This document shows positions 1 to 10,353 of a stretch of DNA of 64,000 bases, piece after piece. A program made the position numbers and the translations under genes. Numbering within the stretch: position 1 is the first letter of the stretch; the number at the start of each line of letters is the position of its first letter. Origin of the DNA: Hymenobacter monticola. GTDB lineage: Bacteria > Bacteroidota > Bacteroidia > Cytophagales > Hymenobacteraceae. Under the pieces are notes generated by a model. That model made no database searches. It was not told the origin of the DNA and saw only the letters and a program-made list of their open reading frames with translations. The DNA lies in contig NZ_CP094534.1 in assembly GCF_022811645.1 (NCBI RefSeq), positions 4,588,001 to 4,652,000 of the forward strand. The letters are read 5' to 3'.

Positions 1-67
1 CCTAAAAATCCTCGTTTCGGGGCCTTCAAACAGGTAACAGATGCGCCGGAGCCCGGCAGGGTGAAAG

Positions 68-1165
68 TCAAATGGATGAGGCGACGGCCGGCGCGCCGGG
101 CAGGAGCTGTCGCAGCTCGGCCGCGCCCGTGCCCAGAAACGCCACCCGCACCGGAATGGTATAGATGGGAAGCCCCGCCAGCGCCGGCTGCAGGGCAGCA
201 GCGTGCAGGCGCGTGGCGTCCTTTTCCGTTGTAAAAATAGGCCAGCCCGGCTGCCAATGCGCCCGCAAGGCCTCAAGGTCTTTCTGCTGAAAAGCGTGGT
301 GGTCGGGCAGTCGCGCATGATAACGAACCGTATACCCCTGACCTTCAATATACTCACGCAGCGGCTGCGGCTGCGCAATACCGGTCAGCAACAGAGCCGC
401 GCCCACTGGCGGCGTAGGCGGCGAAGCTGGCAGCACCTCACCTTCCTTCAACTTTAAGGTTTTTGCAAAAGGCTGCGGCGTGCCGTATTCATACTTCGAA
501 AACAGCACCGGCACATTAGGCCGGCCGTAGCAAACAATGCCTTGCTGCACAGTACCTTGCAGTGCCGCACTCAAGTCCGGCGGGCATTTCGTGACAATGA
601 CCACGTCGGCCCGGCGGGCCCCGCCGCGGCTCTCGCGCAGCCGGCCAGCGGGCAGCACCTGGTCCTCGTAAAACGGCCGGGCGTATTCCGTCAGCAGCAC
701 GTTGAGCGTGGGGCGCACGGCGCGGTGCTGGTAGGCGTCATCAAGCACGATGATGCTCGTATCCGGATGCATTTGCAAGAGCAGCCGCACGCCCAGGCCG
801 CGTTTTTCGGCTGCCGCCACGGGCACGTTTTGCGGCGCAAAATGCTCGAAATACTGCCAGGGCTCGTCGCCCACCGTGGCGGCCGAATCCTGGAGGCCGG
901 CCAGGCGCGGGCCGGTGGTTTGGCGGCCGTAGCCGCGGCTCAGGATGGCCGGGCGGTGGCCCTGGCGCAGCAGTTCCTCCACCAGCCAGATGACGTGCGG
1001 TGTCTTGCCCGTGCCCCCCACCCGCAGGTTGCCCACGCCCAGCAGCGGCACGGCGAAAGCTTCTGATTTTTTCCAGCCGGCGTCGTAGAGCCAATTGCGC
1101 ACGGCCAGCACACCGGCGTAAAGCCAGGAAAACGGCAGCAATAAAAACACCAGCAATCGGCCCAT
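68..1165 (-). CDS. lpxK: Tetraacyldisaccharide 4'-kinase LpxK
   Basis: LpxK phosphorylates the 4' position of the lipid A disaccharide on the inner face of the inner membrane. The protein is 365 aa and opens with a hydrophobic anchor (MGRLLVFLLLPFSWLYAG), followed by the family's glycine-rich P-loop GNLRVGGTGKTP at about residues 45-56 and the DDAYQHR segment that is conserved in the family. The reading frame is open further upstream, but the ATG at 1165 gives the normal N-terminus and length, so the extension is rejected. It is divergent from the SMUG2-like gene across 54 bp holding mirrored -7 boxes. Family assignment is firm; the start is an inference from family length. Confidence 0.93.
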   Translation of the reverse strand: MGRLLVFLLLPFSWLYAGVLAVRNWLYDAGWKKSEAFAVPLLGVGNLRVGGTGKTPHVIWLVEELLRQGHRPAILSRGYGRQTTGPRLAGLQDSAATVGDEPWQYFEHFAPQNVPVAAAEKRGLGVRLLLQMHPDTSIIVLDDAYQHRAVRPTLNVLLTEYARPFYEDQVLPAGRLRESRGGARRADVVIVTKCPPDLSAALQGTVQQGIVCYGRPNVPVLFSKYEYGTPQPFAKTLKLKEGEVLPASPPTPPVGAALLLTGIAQPQPLREYIEGQGYTVRYHARLPDHHAFQQKDLEALRAHWQPGWPIFTTEKDATRLHAAALQPALAGLPIYTIPVRVAFLGTGAAELRQLLPGAPAVASSI

Positions 1166-1172
1166 ACGCCCC

Positions 1173-1215
1173 CAAAAGTACGGCGGGTTTGGCCGGCACC
1201 GGGCGCGTACTTTTG
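1173..1215. promoter_or_regulatory. Mirrored divergent promoter between lpxK and the SMUG2-like gene
   Basis: A perfect 9-bp inverted repeat (CAAAAGTAC at 1173-1181, GTACTTTTG at 1207-1215) places a TACTTTTG box facing each gene. This fits the Bacteroidetes -7 consensus TAnnTTTG. Each box ends only 4-7 bp before the start codon (1165 on the minus strand, 1220 on the plus strand), which would make both transcripts leaderless or nearly so. No mapped transcription start supports this. Confidence 0.55.
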
Positions 1216-1219
1216 ACCC

Positions 1220-1909
1220 ATGTCTACCCTGGCCGACCGTCTGCTGCATTTTCTGACCACTTTTCCGCTGCCCCCTGTTCTGCCCGCAGGTATGGAAGCC
1301 GTCAGCCCATTCCGCGAGCCGCCTGTACGGGAGCTGCTCAGCCGCTTTGCCCAGAAATATTACGCTGATAACCAGCCTCGCGTGGCGTTGCTCGGCATCA
1401 ACCCCGGCCGCCTGGGCATGGGCCGCACCGGCGTCGCCTTCACCGACCCCGCGGCCCTGGCCGAACACTGCAGCATCGCCAACGACCTGCCGCGCGGCCG
1501 CCCCGAAACCTCTACGCAGTTCGTCTACAAGTTCATCAACGCGCTGGGCGGCCCGGCCGAGTTCTACCAGCATTTCTACATCAGTTCGCTCTACCCGCTG
1601 GTGCTCCTGAAAAACGGGCTGAATTACAACTACTACGACTCGCAGGCCCTCACCAAAGCCCTATGGCCCGACATTCAGCTTTCATTGCGCCAGCAAGTTG
1701 AAGAATTGGGCCTGCGCCGGGACGTGGCTGTGAGCCTTGGCAAGCGCAACGGTGAGTTTTTGAAGCGCCTGAATGCGGAGCTGGGCTTATTCGACAACGT
1801 CATCGTTCTCGACCACCCGCGCTACCTCATGCAATACAAAAGCCGCGAAGAAGCTACCAACGTAGCCAAATACGTGCAAACGCTGGGCGGTTTGATTCAC
1901 GCAGATTGA
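1220..1909 (+). CDS. SMUG2-like uracil-DNA glycosylase family protein (DUF4918)
   Basis: A 229-aa protein of the uracil-DNA glycosylase superfamily, SMUG2/DUF4918 branch, predicted to excise uracil or a related damaged base in base-excision repair. The diagnostic nucleotide-pocket motif GINPGRLGMGRTGVAFTDP is at about residues 57-75, and a late DHPRYLMQY segment corresponds to the second catalytic motif region. Length is normal for the group. The ATG at 1220 is kept because the following LADRLLHF segment is typical of the family N-terminus. It is divergent from lpxK. The exact substrate of this branch is not evident from sequence. Confidence 0.8.
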   Translation: MSTLADRLLHFLTTFPLPPVLPAGMEAVSPFREPPVRELLSRFAQKYYADNQPRVALLGINPGRLGMGRTGVAFTDPAALAEHCSIANDLPRGRPETSTQFVYKFINALGGPAEFYQHFYISSLYPLVLLKNGLNYNYYDSQALTKALWPDIQLSLRQQVEELGLRRDVAVSLGKRNGEFLKRLNAELGLFDNVIVLDHPRYLMQYKSREEATNVAKYVQTLGGLIHAD

Positions 1910-1971
1910 ACGACAAACCGCGTACAGCCCAAACAAGTCGTCCTTTTCTCTTTTTTTATTCCGCACTGATA

Positions 1972-3093
1972 ATGCCCACCGTCCAAGACCTTGCCCGCCT
2001 GCTCGAAGCCGCCGCGCCCCTCGCCTACCAGGAAAGCTACGACAACGCCGGCTTGCAGTGCGGCAACCCGCAAGTTGAAATCACAGGCGTGCTCATCACC
2101 CTCGACTGCACGCCCGCCGTGGTGGCCGAGGCCGTGCGCCGCGGCTGCAATGTGGTAGTGGCCCACCACCCGGTCATTTTCCGCCCCCTCAAGCGCCTCA
2201 CCGGGGCCAATGAGGTGGAGCAAACCATCATCGCGGCCCTCAAAAACGACGTGGCCATCTACGCCGCCCACACCAACCTCGACAACGTGCGCGGCGGCGT
2301 CAACGACAAGCTGGCCGAAAAGCTGGGCCTGCTGAAAACCCGCGTGCTGGCCCCGCAAAGCGGCATTTTGGCCCGCCTCATCACCTACGTGCCCAACCGG
2401 CCCGCAGACCAGCAGGCCGACGTGGCCGGCCGCGTGCTGGCCGCCCTCTACGCCGCCGGTGCTGGCCAAATAGGCCAGTACTCCGCCTGCAGCTTCCAAG
2501 CCGAGGGCACCGGCACCTTCACGCCCGGCGCGGGCACCCGGCCCGCCATCGGGGCCGAACACCGGCCTGAAACGGTGCCCGAAAAGCGCTTGGAAGTGCT
2601 ACTGCCCCTGCACCGGCAGGCGGCCGTGCTGCGGGCCCTGCGCGCCGCGCACCCCTATGAGGAGGTGGCCTACGAGCTCATCAAGCTGGAAAACGTGCAC
2701 CAGGAAGTGGGCGCTGGCTTGGTGGGTGAATTGCCGGAAGCCTTGGCCCCAGCCGCGTTTCGACAGTTACTGAAGCGGCAGCTGCTGGTGCCGGTGGTTC
2801 GCCACACGGCGTTTGAAAAACCTATCAAAACGGTGGCCATTTGCGGCGGGGCGGGCGCGTTTCTCATTGGCGCGGCGCGGGCCAGCGGGGCCGATGCTTA
2901 CGTGACCGGCGACGTGAAATACCACGAGTTTTTTGGGGCCGAGGGGCAGCTCATGCTCTGCGACGTGGGCCATTTCGAGAGCGAGCAGTTCACCGGCGAG
3001 GTGTTCCGGGATTTGCTAACGGCCGGATTTGGACGTACTTTTGCGGTCTTAATCGCTGAAACCCCTACGAACCCCGTTCAATATGACTGCTAA
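1972..3093 (+). CDS. Nif3-like dinuclear metal-centre protein (YbgI/YqfO family)
   Basis: A 373-aa Nif3-family protein. These form hexameric rings with a two-metal site; the cellular role is unsettled (often annotated as GTP cyclohydrolase I type 2 homologue). The metal-binding VVAHHPVIFRPLKRL motif is at about residues 60-75, and the second metal motif GDVKYHEFF and the LCDVGHFESE segment lie near the C-terminus. The middle insert (about residues 115-240) corresponds to the longer YqfO-type architecture. The ATG at 1972 is preferred over an upstream in-frame start that would add 22 unrelated residues. The stop overlaps the start of the zinc-ribbon gene by 11 bp, indicating translational coupling. 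Confidence 0.9.
   Translation: MPTVQDLARLLEAAAPLAYQESYDNAGLQCGNPQVEITGVLITLDCTPAVVAEAVRRGCNVVVAHHPVIFRPLKRLTGANEVEQTIIAALKNDVAIYAAHTNLDNVRGGVNDKLAEKLGLLKTRVLAPQSGILARLITYVPNRPADQQADVAGRVLAALYAAGAGQIGQYSACSFQAEGTGTFTPGAGTRPAIGAEHRPETVPEKRLEVLLPLHRQAAVLRALRAAHPYEEVAYELIKLENVHQEVGAGLVGELPEALAPAAFRQLLKRQLLVPVVRHTAFEKPIKTVAICGGAGAFLIGAARASGADAYVTGDVKYHEFFGAEGQLMLCDVGHFESEQFTGEVFRDLLTAGFGRTFAVLIAETPTNPVQYDC
3013..3043 (+). promoter_or_regulatory. Internal promoter for the zinc-ribbon gene
   Basis: Inside the 3' end of the nif3-like gene, TTG (3013-3015) and TACTTTTG (3036-3043) are separated by 20 nt, matching the Bacteroidetes -33/-7 arrangement. The predicted start is about 30 nt before the ATG at 3083. 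This would let the downstream gene be transcribed on its own as well as by read-through. Confidence 0.45.
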
Positions 3094-3844
3094 CAGTGCC
3101 GCCGTGGCGCCCGCCGACGTTCCCGTAGCCGCCAAGCTCGAAGCCCTGCTCACCCTGCAGCACCTCGACTCGCAGCTCGACGAAATCCGGCGCGTGCGGG
3201 GCGATTTGCCCGAAGAAGTGCGGGATTTGGAAGACGAAATCGCGGGCTACGAAGTGCGCGTGAAGAAATTCGACGAAGACATTCAGGGCCTGAACGACTT
3301 CATCAAGAGCCGCAAACAGGCCAGCAAAGACGCCGAGTCGCTCATCAAAAAGTACGACGAGCAGCAGCAGAACGTGCGCAACAACCGCGAGTTCGAAGCC
3401 ATTGCCAAGGAAATTGAGCTGCAGCGCCTGGAAATCCAGATTGCCGACAAGAAAATCAAAGAGGCGCAGTACCAGATTGACGTGAAGAATGCCGAAATCA
3501 GCGGCACAAAGTCGAAGCTGGACGAGCGCCGCAAGGACCTCGACAACAAGAAAGGCGAGCTCGACACCATCGTGGCCGAGAACGAAGAAGAAGAGCGCGG
3601 CCTGATGGCCCAGCGCGACGAAGCCACCAAGCCGGTGGAAGACCGCCTGCTGACGGCCTACACCCGCATCCGCGGCAACGTGCGCAACGGCCTGGCCGTG
3701 GTGCTGGTGCGCCGCGACGCCTGCGGCGGCTGCTTCAACACGGTGCCGCCCCAGCGCCAGGCCGATATCATCTCGCACAAGAAAATCATTGTGTGCGAGC
3801 ACTGCGGCCGCATCCTGGCCGACGTAGAAGCCCGCACGGCCTAA
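3083..3844 (+). CDS. Coiled-coil zinc-ribbon protein (CT398-like)
   Basis: A 253-aa protein with a long antiparallel coiled coil (about residues 15-195, rich in E, K, D, R and L heptads) and a C-terminal C4 zinc ribbon: CGGC at about 213-216 and CEHC at about 237-240. This is the architecture of the C4-type zinc-ribbon/CT398 family, which commonly sits beside nif3 in bacteria, as here. Function is unknown; the fold suggests a nucleic-acid or protein-bridging role. It starts within the nif3-like stop region (ATGACTGCTAA overlap) and is followed by a terminator. Confidence 0.85.
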   Translation: MTANSAAVAPADVPVAAKLEALLTLQHLDSQLDEIRRVRGDLPEEVRDLEDEIAGYEVRVKKFDEDIQGLNDFIKSRKQASKDAESLIKKYDEQQQNVRNNREFEAIAKEIELQRLEIQIADKKIKEAQYQIDVKNAEISGTKSKLDERRKDLDNKKGELDTIVAENEEEERGLMAQRDEATKPVEDRLLTAYTRIRGNVRNGLAVVLVRRDACGGCFNTVPPQRQADIISHKKIIVCEHCGRILADVEARTA

Positions 3845-3894
3845 GCTCCGCCGCAAGCAACTCATCAATCTGATTTGCTGATTAGAATCGTAAA

Positions 3895-3923
3895 AAGGAA
3901 CGGCCCCGCGTCGTTCCTTTTTT
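3895..3923 (+). terminator. Intrinsic terminator after the zinc-ribbon gene
   Basis: AAGGAACG (3895-3902) pairs with CGTTCCTT (3912-3919) around a short GC-rich loop, followed by a T run to 3923. Confidence 0.8.
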
Positions 3924-3936
3924 ATTTAAGCGTGAC

Positions 3937-5502
3937 ATGACCTTTTTGGCTGCAATGGTTCGGGGAAAGGCCGCTGGTCGATGGAAGGGCGCCGGGCGGG
4001 TGGGCGGAGTGGCTGCGTGCCTGCTGCTGTCGGGCTTTGCCCCGCGGCAAGCGGTTCCGGCCCTGGAGCAGCCCGCCGAAACCGCTGCCAGTGCCGGCGA
4101 GCTTACCCCCTCTAGCCGGCGCGCCTACGCCGAGGTACTCAAGCTGCGCCTGGGCTCTGCCCGCGAATTGCTGCGGCCCGAGCTGACCAGCACGCCCGCC
4201 GCGCCCGCGCCCCTGCTGGTGGCCAACTGCGTCGACTTTGCCGACTTGCTGCTGAGCCAGGACGCCGCCCGCTACGAGGCCATCGAAACGGCCCAGGAAG
4301 CCCGGTTGTCGGCACTGGACAGGGCGCCGGCCAGCGCTATGCGCGACTACGCCCGGGCCGAAATCACGCTGCACCTGGGGCTGTGCCAGCTGCTGTTCAA
4401 GCACCTGGTGATGGGCGGCTACCACCTGCGCAGCGGCTACCGCCAGATGCAGGACGTGGTGAAGCATTACCCGGCTTTCCTGCCGGCGCGCAAGACGCTG
4501 GGCGTCTGTCAATTTGCGATAGGCTCGTTGCCCGAAGGTTACCATTGGCTGCTGAGTTTGCTGGGGCTGACGGCGAACTCCAGCGAAGGATTGAAAAACC
4601 TGGCGCTGGCGGCTGCCCAGCCCCACGACTTCCAGACCGAAAGCCAGATTTACCTCAGCCTGATTCGGGAAGGGTACTACAAAAAGCCCGAAGAAGCCCT
4701 GCGGCTTGTCGAGCGCCTGCACGCCCAACAGCCCGACAACCTGCTGTTTTCCTACCTGCTCATCAGCATCAATAAGCGCCAGCACCACGGCGAGGCGGCC
4801 CTGGCGGCTTACCGCGCCCGGCCCACCGGCCCTGGCTACGTACCCGTACCTTACCTGCGCCACATGGCGGCCGATTTGCTGCTTTACAAGGGCGACTACG
4901 CCGATTCGGAACGCGAAAACCTGGCGTTTTTGCGCGAATACAGAGGCGTGCATTACCGCAAGGACGCGGCGTTTAAGCTCTACCTGGCGGCGTGGCTGGG
5001 GAGAGAACCGGCGGCGGCTGTAGCCCGCTACCGCGCCCAAATCAACCAGCCCGGCCCCACCGATGTGGAGGAAGACAACTACGCCCAGCACTACTACCAC
5101 GAGGCCGTGGCGCTGAACCCCATTCTCACCCGCGCCCGCCTGCTGACCGACGGCGGCTACAACCGACAGGCCCTGGCCACGCTGCGCAGCTTTCGGGCCA
5201 CGCCTGCCACGCTCTGGCGCGACCGCATTGAGGAGCCTTACCGCCGGGCGCGTGCTTTTCAGGGCCTCGGCCGGCTCGATTCGGCTTGGTTTTACTTCGA
5301 GCGCACCCAAACCGTGGCTGGCCCGAAAGCGCCCTATTATTTTGCGCCCCAGGCCGCACTGCAGCAGGGCTACCTGGCCCTGGAAGCCGGCAAAAAGGCG
5401 CAGGCGCGGTTATACTTCGAAAAGGCCCTGCATTACCCCTGGCACGAATACAAAAACAGTACCGACGCCAAAGCCACCCTGGCGCTGCGGGAGCTGAAAT
5501 GA
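3937..5502 (+). CDS. Exported TPR-like repeat protein
   Basis: A 521-aa protein with a positively charged N-terminus and a hydrophobic segment ending near ...LLLSGFAPRQA (about residues 22-37), consistent with a signal peptide. The rest is all-helical with repeated tyrosine/alanine/leucine-rich units of TPR type. I see no catalytic motif. The first ATG (3937) lies 14 bp after the terminator; an in-frame ATG at 3955 is an equally good start. Its function is unknown; a periplasmic or outer-membrane scaffold role is possible but not shown. Confidence 0.75.
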   Translation: MTFLAAMVRGKAAGRWKGAGRVGGVAACLLLSGFAPRQAVPALEQPAETAASAGELTPSSRRAYAEVLKLRLGSARELLRPELTSTPAAPAPLLVANCVDFADLLLSQDAARYEAIETAQEARLSALDRAPASAMRDYARAEITLHLGLCQLLFKHLVMGGYHLRSGYRQMQDVVKHYPAFLPARKTLGVCQFAIGSLPEGYHWLLSLLGLTANSSEGLKNLALAAAQPHDFQTESQIYLSLIREGYYKKPEEALRLVERLHAQQPDNLLFSYLLISINKRQHHGEAALAAYRARPTGPGYVPVPYLRHMAADLLLYKGDYADSERENLAFLREYRGVHYRKDAAFKLYLAAWLGREPAAAVARYRAQINQPGPTDVEEDNYAQHYYHEAVALNPILTRARLLTDGGYNRQALATLRSFRATPATLWRDRIEEPYRRARAFQGLGRLDSAWFYFERTQTVAGPKAPYYFAPQAALQQGYLALEAGKKAQARLYFEKALHYPWHEYKNSTDAKATLALRELK

Positions 5503-5543
5503 GCCGTTGGGCTTGATTGTAACCGATTAAACGAACGCGCCTT

Positions 5544-6827
5544 TTGACTTCGGCCCCTCCTCTGGTTGTTCGCCTCGCTGACTTACCGCCCGATTTTCGG
5601 GTACGGGCCCTGCACTGGGGTGCCCGGTTTGCGCACTGCGCCTACTTCGAGCACAACGACCTGACCTATCCGCAAGGGCCCTTTCGGCGCCTGCTGGCTG
5701 TAGCCCCGGCCGGGGTTGCCACGGTCGATTCGCTCGGTGAACTGGAATGCTTGTCTGAGAGCCCAACGCTGCATTGCGGTTTCATCAGCTACGACGTTAA
5801 GAATGACGTGGAGGCGCTGACGAGTGAGAACTTCAGCGGCATGGCCTGGCCGCAACTCTGCTTTTTCACCCCCCAAACCTGGCTACTTTGGCAAGTTGAC
5901 ACGCTTGAAATTCATGGGTTTGCAGGCGATGTATTAAATCAGATTCTAAGTTGCTCTGCGCCAGAATTCCCACCACCACAGGTTCCATTCCTGCGGCCCC
6001 GAATGGCCAGGGCTGACTACCTGCAGGCCGTCGATGCCATCCGAACCGACATCCTGAACGGGGAAGTTTACGAGTTGAATCTGTGCCAGGAGTTCTACGC
6101 AGAAAACGTGGCTTTGCAGCCGCTGGACGTTTTTTGGCGGCTGATGGCGGCCTCGCCCGCGCCGTTTGCCGGCTTTGTGCGCTGGCACCAGCATTTTCTA
6201 ATGTGCGCTTCGCCCGAGCGGTTTCTGGCGCGTGCGGACGCCCACATCCGTTCGCAGCCCATCAAAGGCACCATTCGCCGCGGCCACACGCCGGAAGCTG
6301 ATGAACAGCAGCGCCTGGCGCTACTCAACGACGAGAAAGAGCGCGCCGAAAACCTGATGATTGTGGACCTGGTACGCAACGACCTCGCTCGCGTAGCACA
6401 AACCGGCACCGTGCGTGTGCCGGAGCTGTTTGGCCTCTACCCGTTCCGCCACCTATGGCAAATGATTTCGACGGTGGAGGCCAGCCTGCGGCCGGATGTG
6501 CAACTGCCTGGAATACTGAGGGCCGCTTTTCCCATGGGCTCGATGACGGGCGCGCCTAAAATCCGGGCCATGCAGCTCATCGAGCACTACGAGCATACCC
6601 GGCGCGGCCTCTACAGCGGCAGCATCGGCTACCGGTGGCCCAATGGTGACTTCGATTTCAACGTCGTTATTCGCTCCCTGCAATACCGGCAGGACACAGG
6701 CTACCTCAGCTTCGAAGTCGGCTCGGCCATTACTTATGACTCGGACCCGGAGCGTGAATACGAAGAGTGCCTCTTGAAAGCCAAGGCTTTGCTGGAGGTG
6801 CTGGGCGCAGTTATTAGGGAAGTATAA
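5544..6827 (+). CDS. pabB: Aminodeoxychorismate synthase component I (PabB)
   Basis: PabB converts chorismate plus ammonia from PabA into 4-amino-4-deoxychorismate for folate synthesis. The 427-aa protein has the chorismate-binding domain motifs PIKGTIRRG (about 240-248), MIVDLVRNDL (about 273-282) and PMGSMTGAPKIRAMQLI (about 331-347). PIKGT carries the lysine characteristic of PabB rather than anthranilate synthase. The start is a TTG codon, with no better ATG nearby. No pabA or pabC is next to it, so the glutamine amidotransferase must be encoded elsewhere. A REP-like element follows. Confidence 0.9.
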   Translation: MTSAPPLVVRLADLPPDFRVRALHWGARFAHCAYFEHNDLTYPQGPFRRLLAVAPAGVATVDSLGELECLSESPTLHCGFISYDVKNDVEALTSENFSGMAWPQLCFFTPQTWLLWQVDTLEIHGFAGDVLNQILSCSAPEFPPPQVPFLRPRMARADYLQAVDAIRTDILNGEVYELNLCQEFYAENVALQPLDVFWRLMAASPAPFAGFVRWHQHFLMCASPERFLARADAHIRSQPIKGTIRRGHTPEADEQQRLALLNDEKERAENLMIVDLVRNDLARVAQTGTVRVPELFGLYPFRHLWQMISTVEASLRPDVQLPGILRAAFPMGSMTGAPKIRAMQLIEHYEHTRRGLYSGSIGYRWPNGDFDFNVVIRSLQYRQDTGYLSFEVGSAITYDSDPEREYEECLLKAKALLEVLGAVIREV

Positions 6828-6833
6828 TTGCCT

Positions 6834-6914
6834 CTCACCCTGAGCGCGGCCAAGCACCTTCACAACCCAGAAGTTCTGACGTGAAAAGGTCCTTCGCTAG
6901 GCTCAGGATGACAG
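6834..6914. repeat. REP-like palindromic intergenic element, copy 1
   Basis: Two inexact inverted arms, CACCCTGAGCG (6837 onward) and CTCAGGATGACA (6902-6913), flank a centre that includes AAGGTCCTTCGCTAG. The arms match the second copy at 17295-17396, so this is an interspersed family and not a one-off hairpin. It sits between pabB and the miaB promoter. Such elements often act as mRNA-end structures. Confidence 0.7.
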
Positions 6915-6978
6915 GCGAGTATTCGCAGAAGCAAACCATGTTGCCTCTGCCATTCTGTCATTTTTCATCGCAAAGGCG

Positions 6979-6986
6979 TATCTTTG
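6979..6986 (+). promoter_or_regulatory. miaB -7 box
   Basis: TATCTTTG matches the Bacteroidetes -7 consensus TAnnTTTG and lies 26 bp before the miaB ATG. The -33 element is not clear. Confidence 0.5.
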
Positions 6987-7011
6987 CCTTCCGCCGAAAC
7001 GCGCTATAATT

Positions 7012-8448
<1,437 letters not shown>

Positions 8449-8501
8449 CTTCTTCCTGAGAGCTTAGCAGCATTTCCGCCTTCCATAAAAAGCTATTTGC
8501 C

Positions 8502-9794
8502 TTGACCACCCAAGAAATCCAATCCATTAAGCTCCGATTCGGCATCATCGGCAACGCGTCGGCGCTGAACTACGCCATTCAGGTGGCTGCCCAGGTAGCC
8601 CCTACTGATATGACGGTGCTCATCACCGGCGAAAGCGGGTCGGGTAAGGAGTCGTTTTCCAAGATTATCCACGCCCTGTCGCCGCGCAAGCACGGGCAGT
8701 TCATCGCCATCAACTGCGGCGCCATCCCGGAAGGCACCATCGATTCGGAGCTGTTTGGCCATGAGAAGGGCTCGTTCACGGGCGCCAACGAGGCCCGCAA
8801 GGGCTACTTCGAGGTGACCAACGGCGGCACCATTTTCCTGGATGAAATAGGCGAGATGCCGCTGGGCACCCAGGCCCGCCTGCTGCGCGTGCTGGAGAAT
8901 GGCGAGTTTATTCGGGTGGGCAGCAGCAAGGTGCAGAAAACCGACGTGCGCGTGGTGGCTGCCACCAACGTGAACCTGCTCGACCGCGTGCAGGCCGGCA
9001 CCTTCCGCGAAGACCTGTACTATCGCCTGAACACGGTGCCCATCACGGTGCCGCCGCTGCGCGAGCGCGGCGAGGACATCTACTTGCTGTTCCGCAAGTT
9101 TGCTTCCGATTCGGCCGAGCGCTACCGCACGCGCCCCATCACGCTGCTGCCCGATGCGGTGCAGGCGCTCACCCGCTTCCGCTTTCCCGGCAACATCCGC
9201 CAGCTCAAGAACATTGCCGAGCAGATTTCGGTGCTGGAAACCGACCGGGAACTGGATGCCCGGCGCTTGGCCCCCTACCTGCCGCAGGAACAGACCAGCC
9301 GCTTGCCCATGCTGCTAGGAGGCGCCGGCGCGCCGGATAGCGCTACGGCCGGCTACTCGGAGCGTGACCTGCTTTATAAAATTCTGTTCGACATGCGCCG
9401 CGACATGACGGACCTCAAAAAGATGGTGCTGGAGCTGGCCACCGGCCAACGTCCCCACGAGGCCCAGGAGCTGTTGCGTCAAAACAGCCACCTCTTCAGC
9501 AATACCGGCCCCGGCAGCACGTTTGAGGCCAGCGTCGGGCCGGAATATTTCCTGCCGCCCGCTCCCACGGGATACAACAGCGAGCCCGCGGCCCGTTACG
9601 ACGAAGCGCCGGTGGAAGACATTCCGCACGAAACCGAGGACGAAACGCTTTCGCTTGATGTCAAGGAAAAGGAAATGATTCTCAAGGCGCTAAAGAAGCA
9701 CAACAACAAGCGCAAGTACGCTGCCCACGACTTGGGCATTTCGGAGCGCACGCTCTACCGCAAGCTGAAGCAATATGACCTGGAACAAGTTTGA
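8502..9794 (+). CDS. Sigma-54 interacting transcriptional activator without a receiver domain
   Basis: A 430-aa bacterial enhancer-binding protein starting at TTG. It begins almost directly with the AAA+ domain: Walker A GESGSGKES (about 44-52), the sigma-54 contact loop as GSFTGA (more usual GAFTGA), Walker B TIFLDEIG, and the arginine-finger region around FREDLYYRLN. A linker of about 130 residues precedes a Fis-type HTH (about 390-428, KYAAHDLGISERTLYRKLKQ). There is no N-terminal response-regulator, GAF or PAS domain, so control must come from expression or partner proteins. The stop overlaps lptE by 20 bp, a strong sign of coupling to LPS export. Confidence 0.88.
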   Translation: MTTQEIQSIKLRFGIIGNASALNYAIQVAAQVAPTDMTVLITGESGSGKESFSKIIHALSPRKHGQFIAINCGAIPEGTIDSELFGHEKGSFTGANEARKGYFEVTNGGTIFLDEIGEMPLGTQARLLRVLENGEFIRVGSSKVQKTDVRVVAATNVNLLDRVQAGTFREDLYYRLNTVPITVPPLRERGEDIYLLFRKFASDSAERYRTRPITLLPDAVQALTRFRFPGNIRQLKNIAEQISVLETDRELDARRLAPYLPQEQTSRLPMLLGGAGAPDSATAGYSERDLLYKILFDMRRDMTDLKKMVLELATGQRPHEAQELLRQNSHLFSNTGPGSTFEASVGPEYFLPPAPTGYNSEPAARYDEAPVEDIPHETEDETLSLDVKEKEMILKALKKHNNKRKYAAHDLGISERTLYRKLKQYDLEQV

Positions 9795-10353
9795 TTTTAA
9801 GCGGCAAGCCGAAAATGGCATAGGGCTGACGTTGCGCTACCTCGTGCTTTGTGGCTTGTGGTTTGTGGCGGCCAGCTTCCTCACCGGCTGCGGTATCTAC
9901 TCCTTCAACGGCACCAACATTGACCCGGCGGTGCGCACAATTTCCATCTCCACCATCCAGAATAACTCGCCGACAGGTCCGGCCTTCCTCACGCAGCGCT
10001 TTACGGAAGATTTGAAAGACTACTTCCAGCGCAACACCAACCTGAAGCTGGTGCCGCGCGACGGCGACCTGCAATTTGACGGCAGCATCGTGGCCTACGA
10101 CTTCGCCCCGGCCTCCATTCAGCAAGTGAACGGCGTGAGCCAGGCGGGCTCCAACCGCCTGACCATTCAAGTCAAAATTCGCTTCACAAACGTCAAAGAC
10201 GACAAGCAGAGCTTCGAGCAGGTATTCCAGAATTTCGACGACTACGCGGCCGACCGCAACATCGCCACCATCAACAACGACCCGAACGCCGTACGCACCA
10301 CGACGAACAAAATCATCACCGATATTTTCAATAAGTCGGTGGCCAACTGGTAG
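9775..10353 (+). CDS. lptE: LPS-assembly lipoprotein LptE
   Basis: A 192-aa outer-membrane lipoprotein of the LptE family, the plug of the LptD LPS translocon. The N-terminal signal (about residues 19-38) ends in a lipobox LTGC (Cys at about 39), followed by GIYSFNGTNI. The domain is short-sheet/long-helix with SISTIQNNS and the conserved C-terminal region expected for the Bacteroidetes type. The ATG at 9775 lies within the 3' end of the sigma-54 activator gene. No lptD is nearby. Confidence 0.85.
   Translation: MTWNKFDFKRQAENGIGLTLRYLVLCGLWFVAASFLTGCGIYSFNGTNIDPAVRTISISTIQNNSPTGPAFLTQRFTEDLKDYFQRNTNLKLVPRDGDLQFDGSIVAYDFAPASIQQVNGVSQAGSNRLTIQVKIRFTNVKDDKQSFEQVFQNFDDYAADRNIATINNDPNAVRTTTNKIITDIFNKSVANW

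Noticed and set aside
1166..1573. Longer LpxK with an extra N-terminal region of about 135 residues
   Set aside because: The added sequence is not family-like and covers the divergent promoter and the glycosylase start; MGRLLVFLL is the normal N-terminus.
4383..5359. Several long overlapping frames inside the TPR gene and other GC-rich genes
   Set aside because: They are shadows of the main frame, with arginine/proline/alanine-rich composition and no domains.
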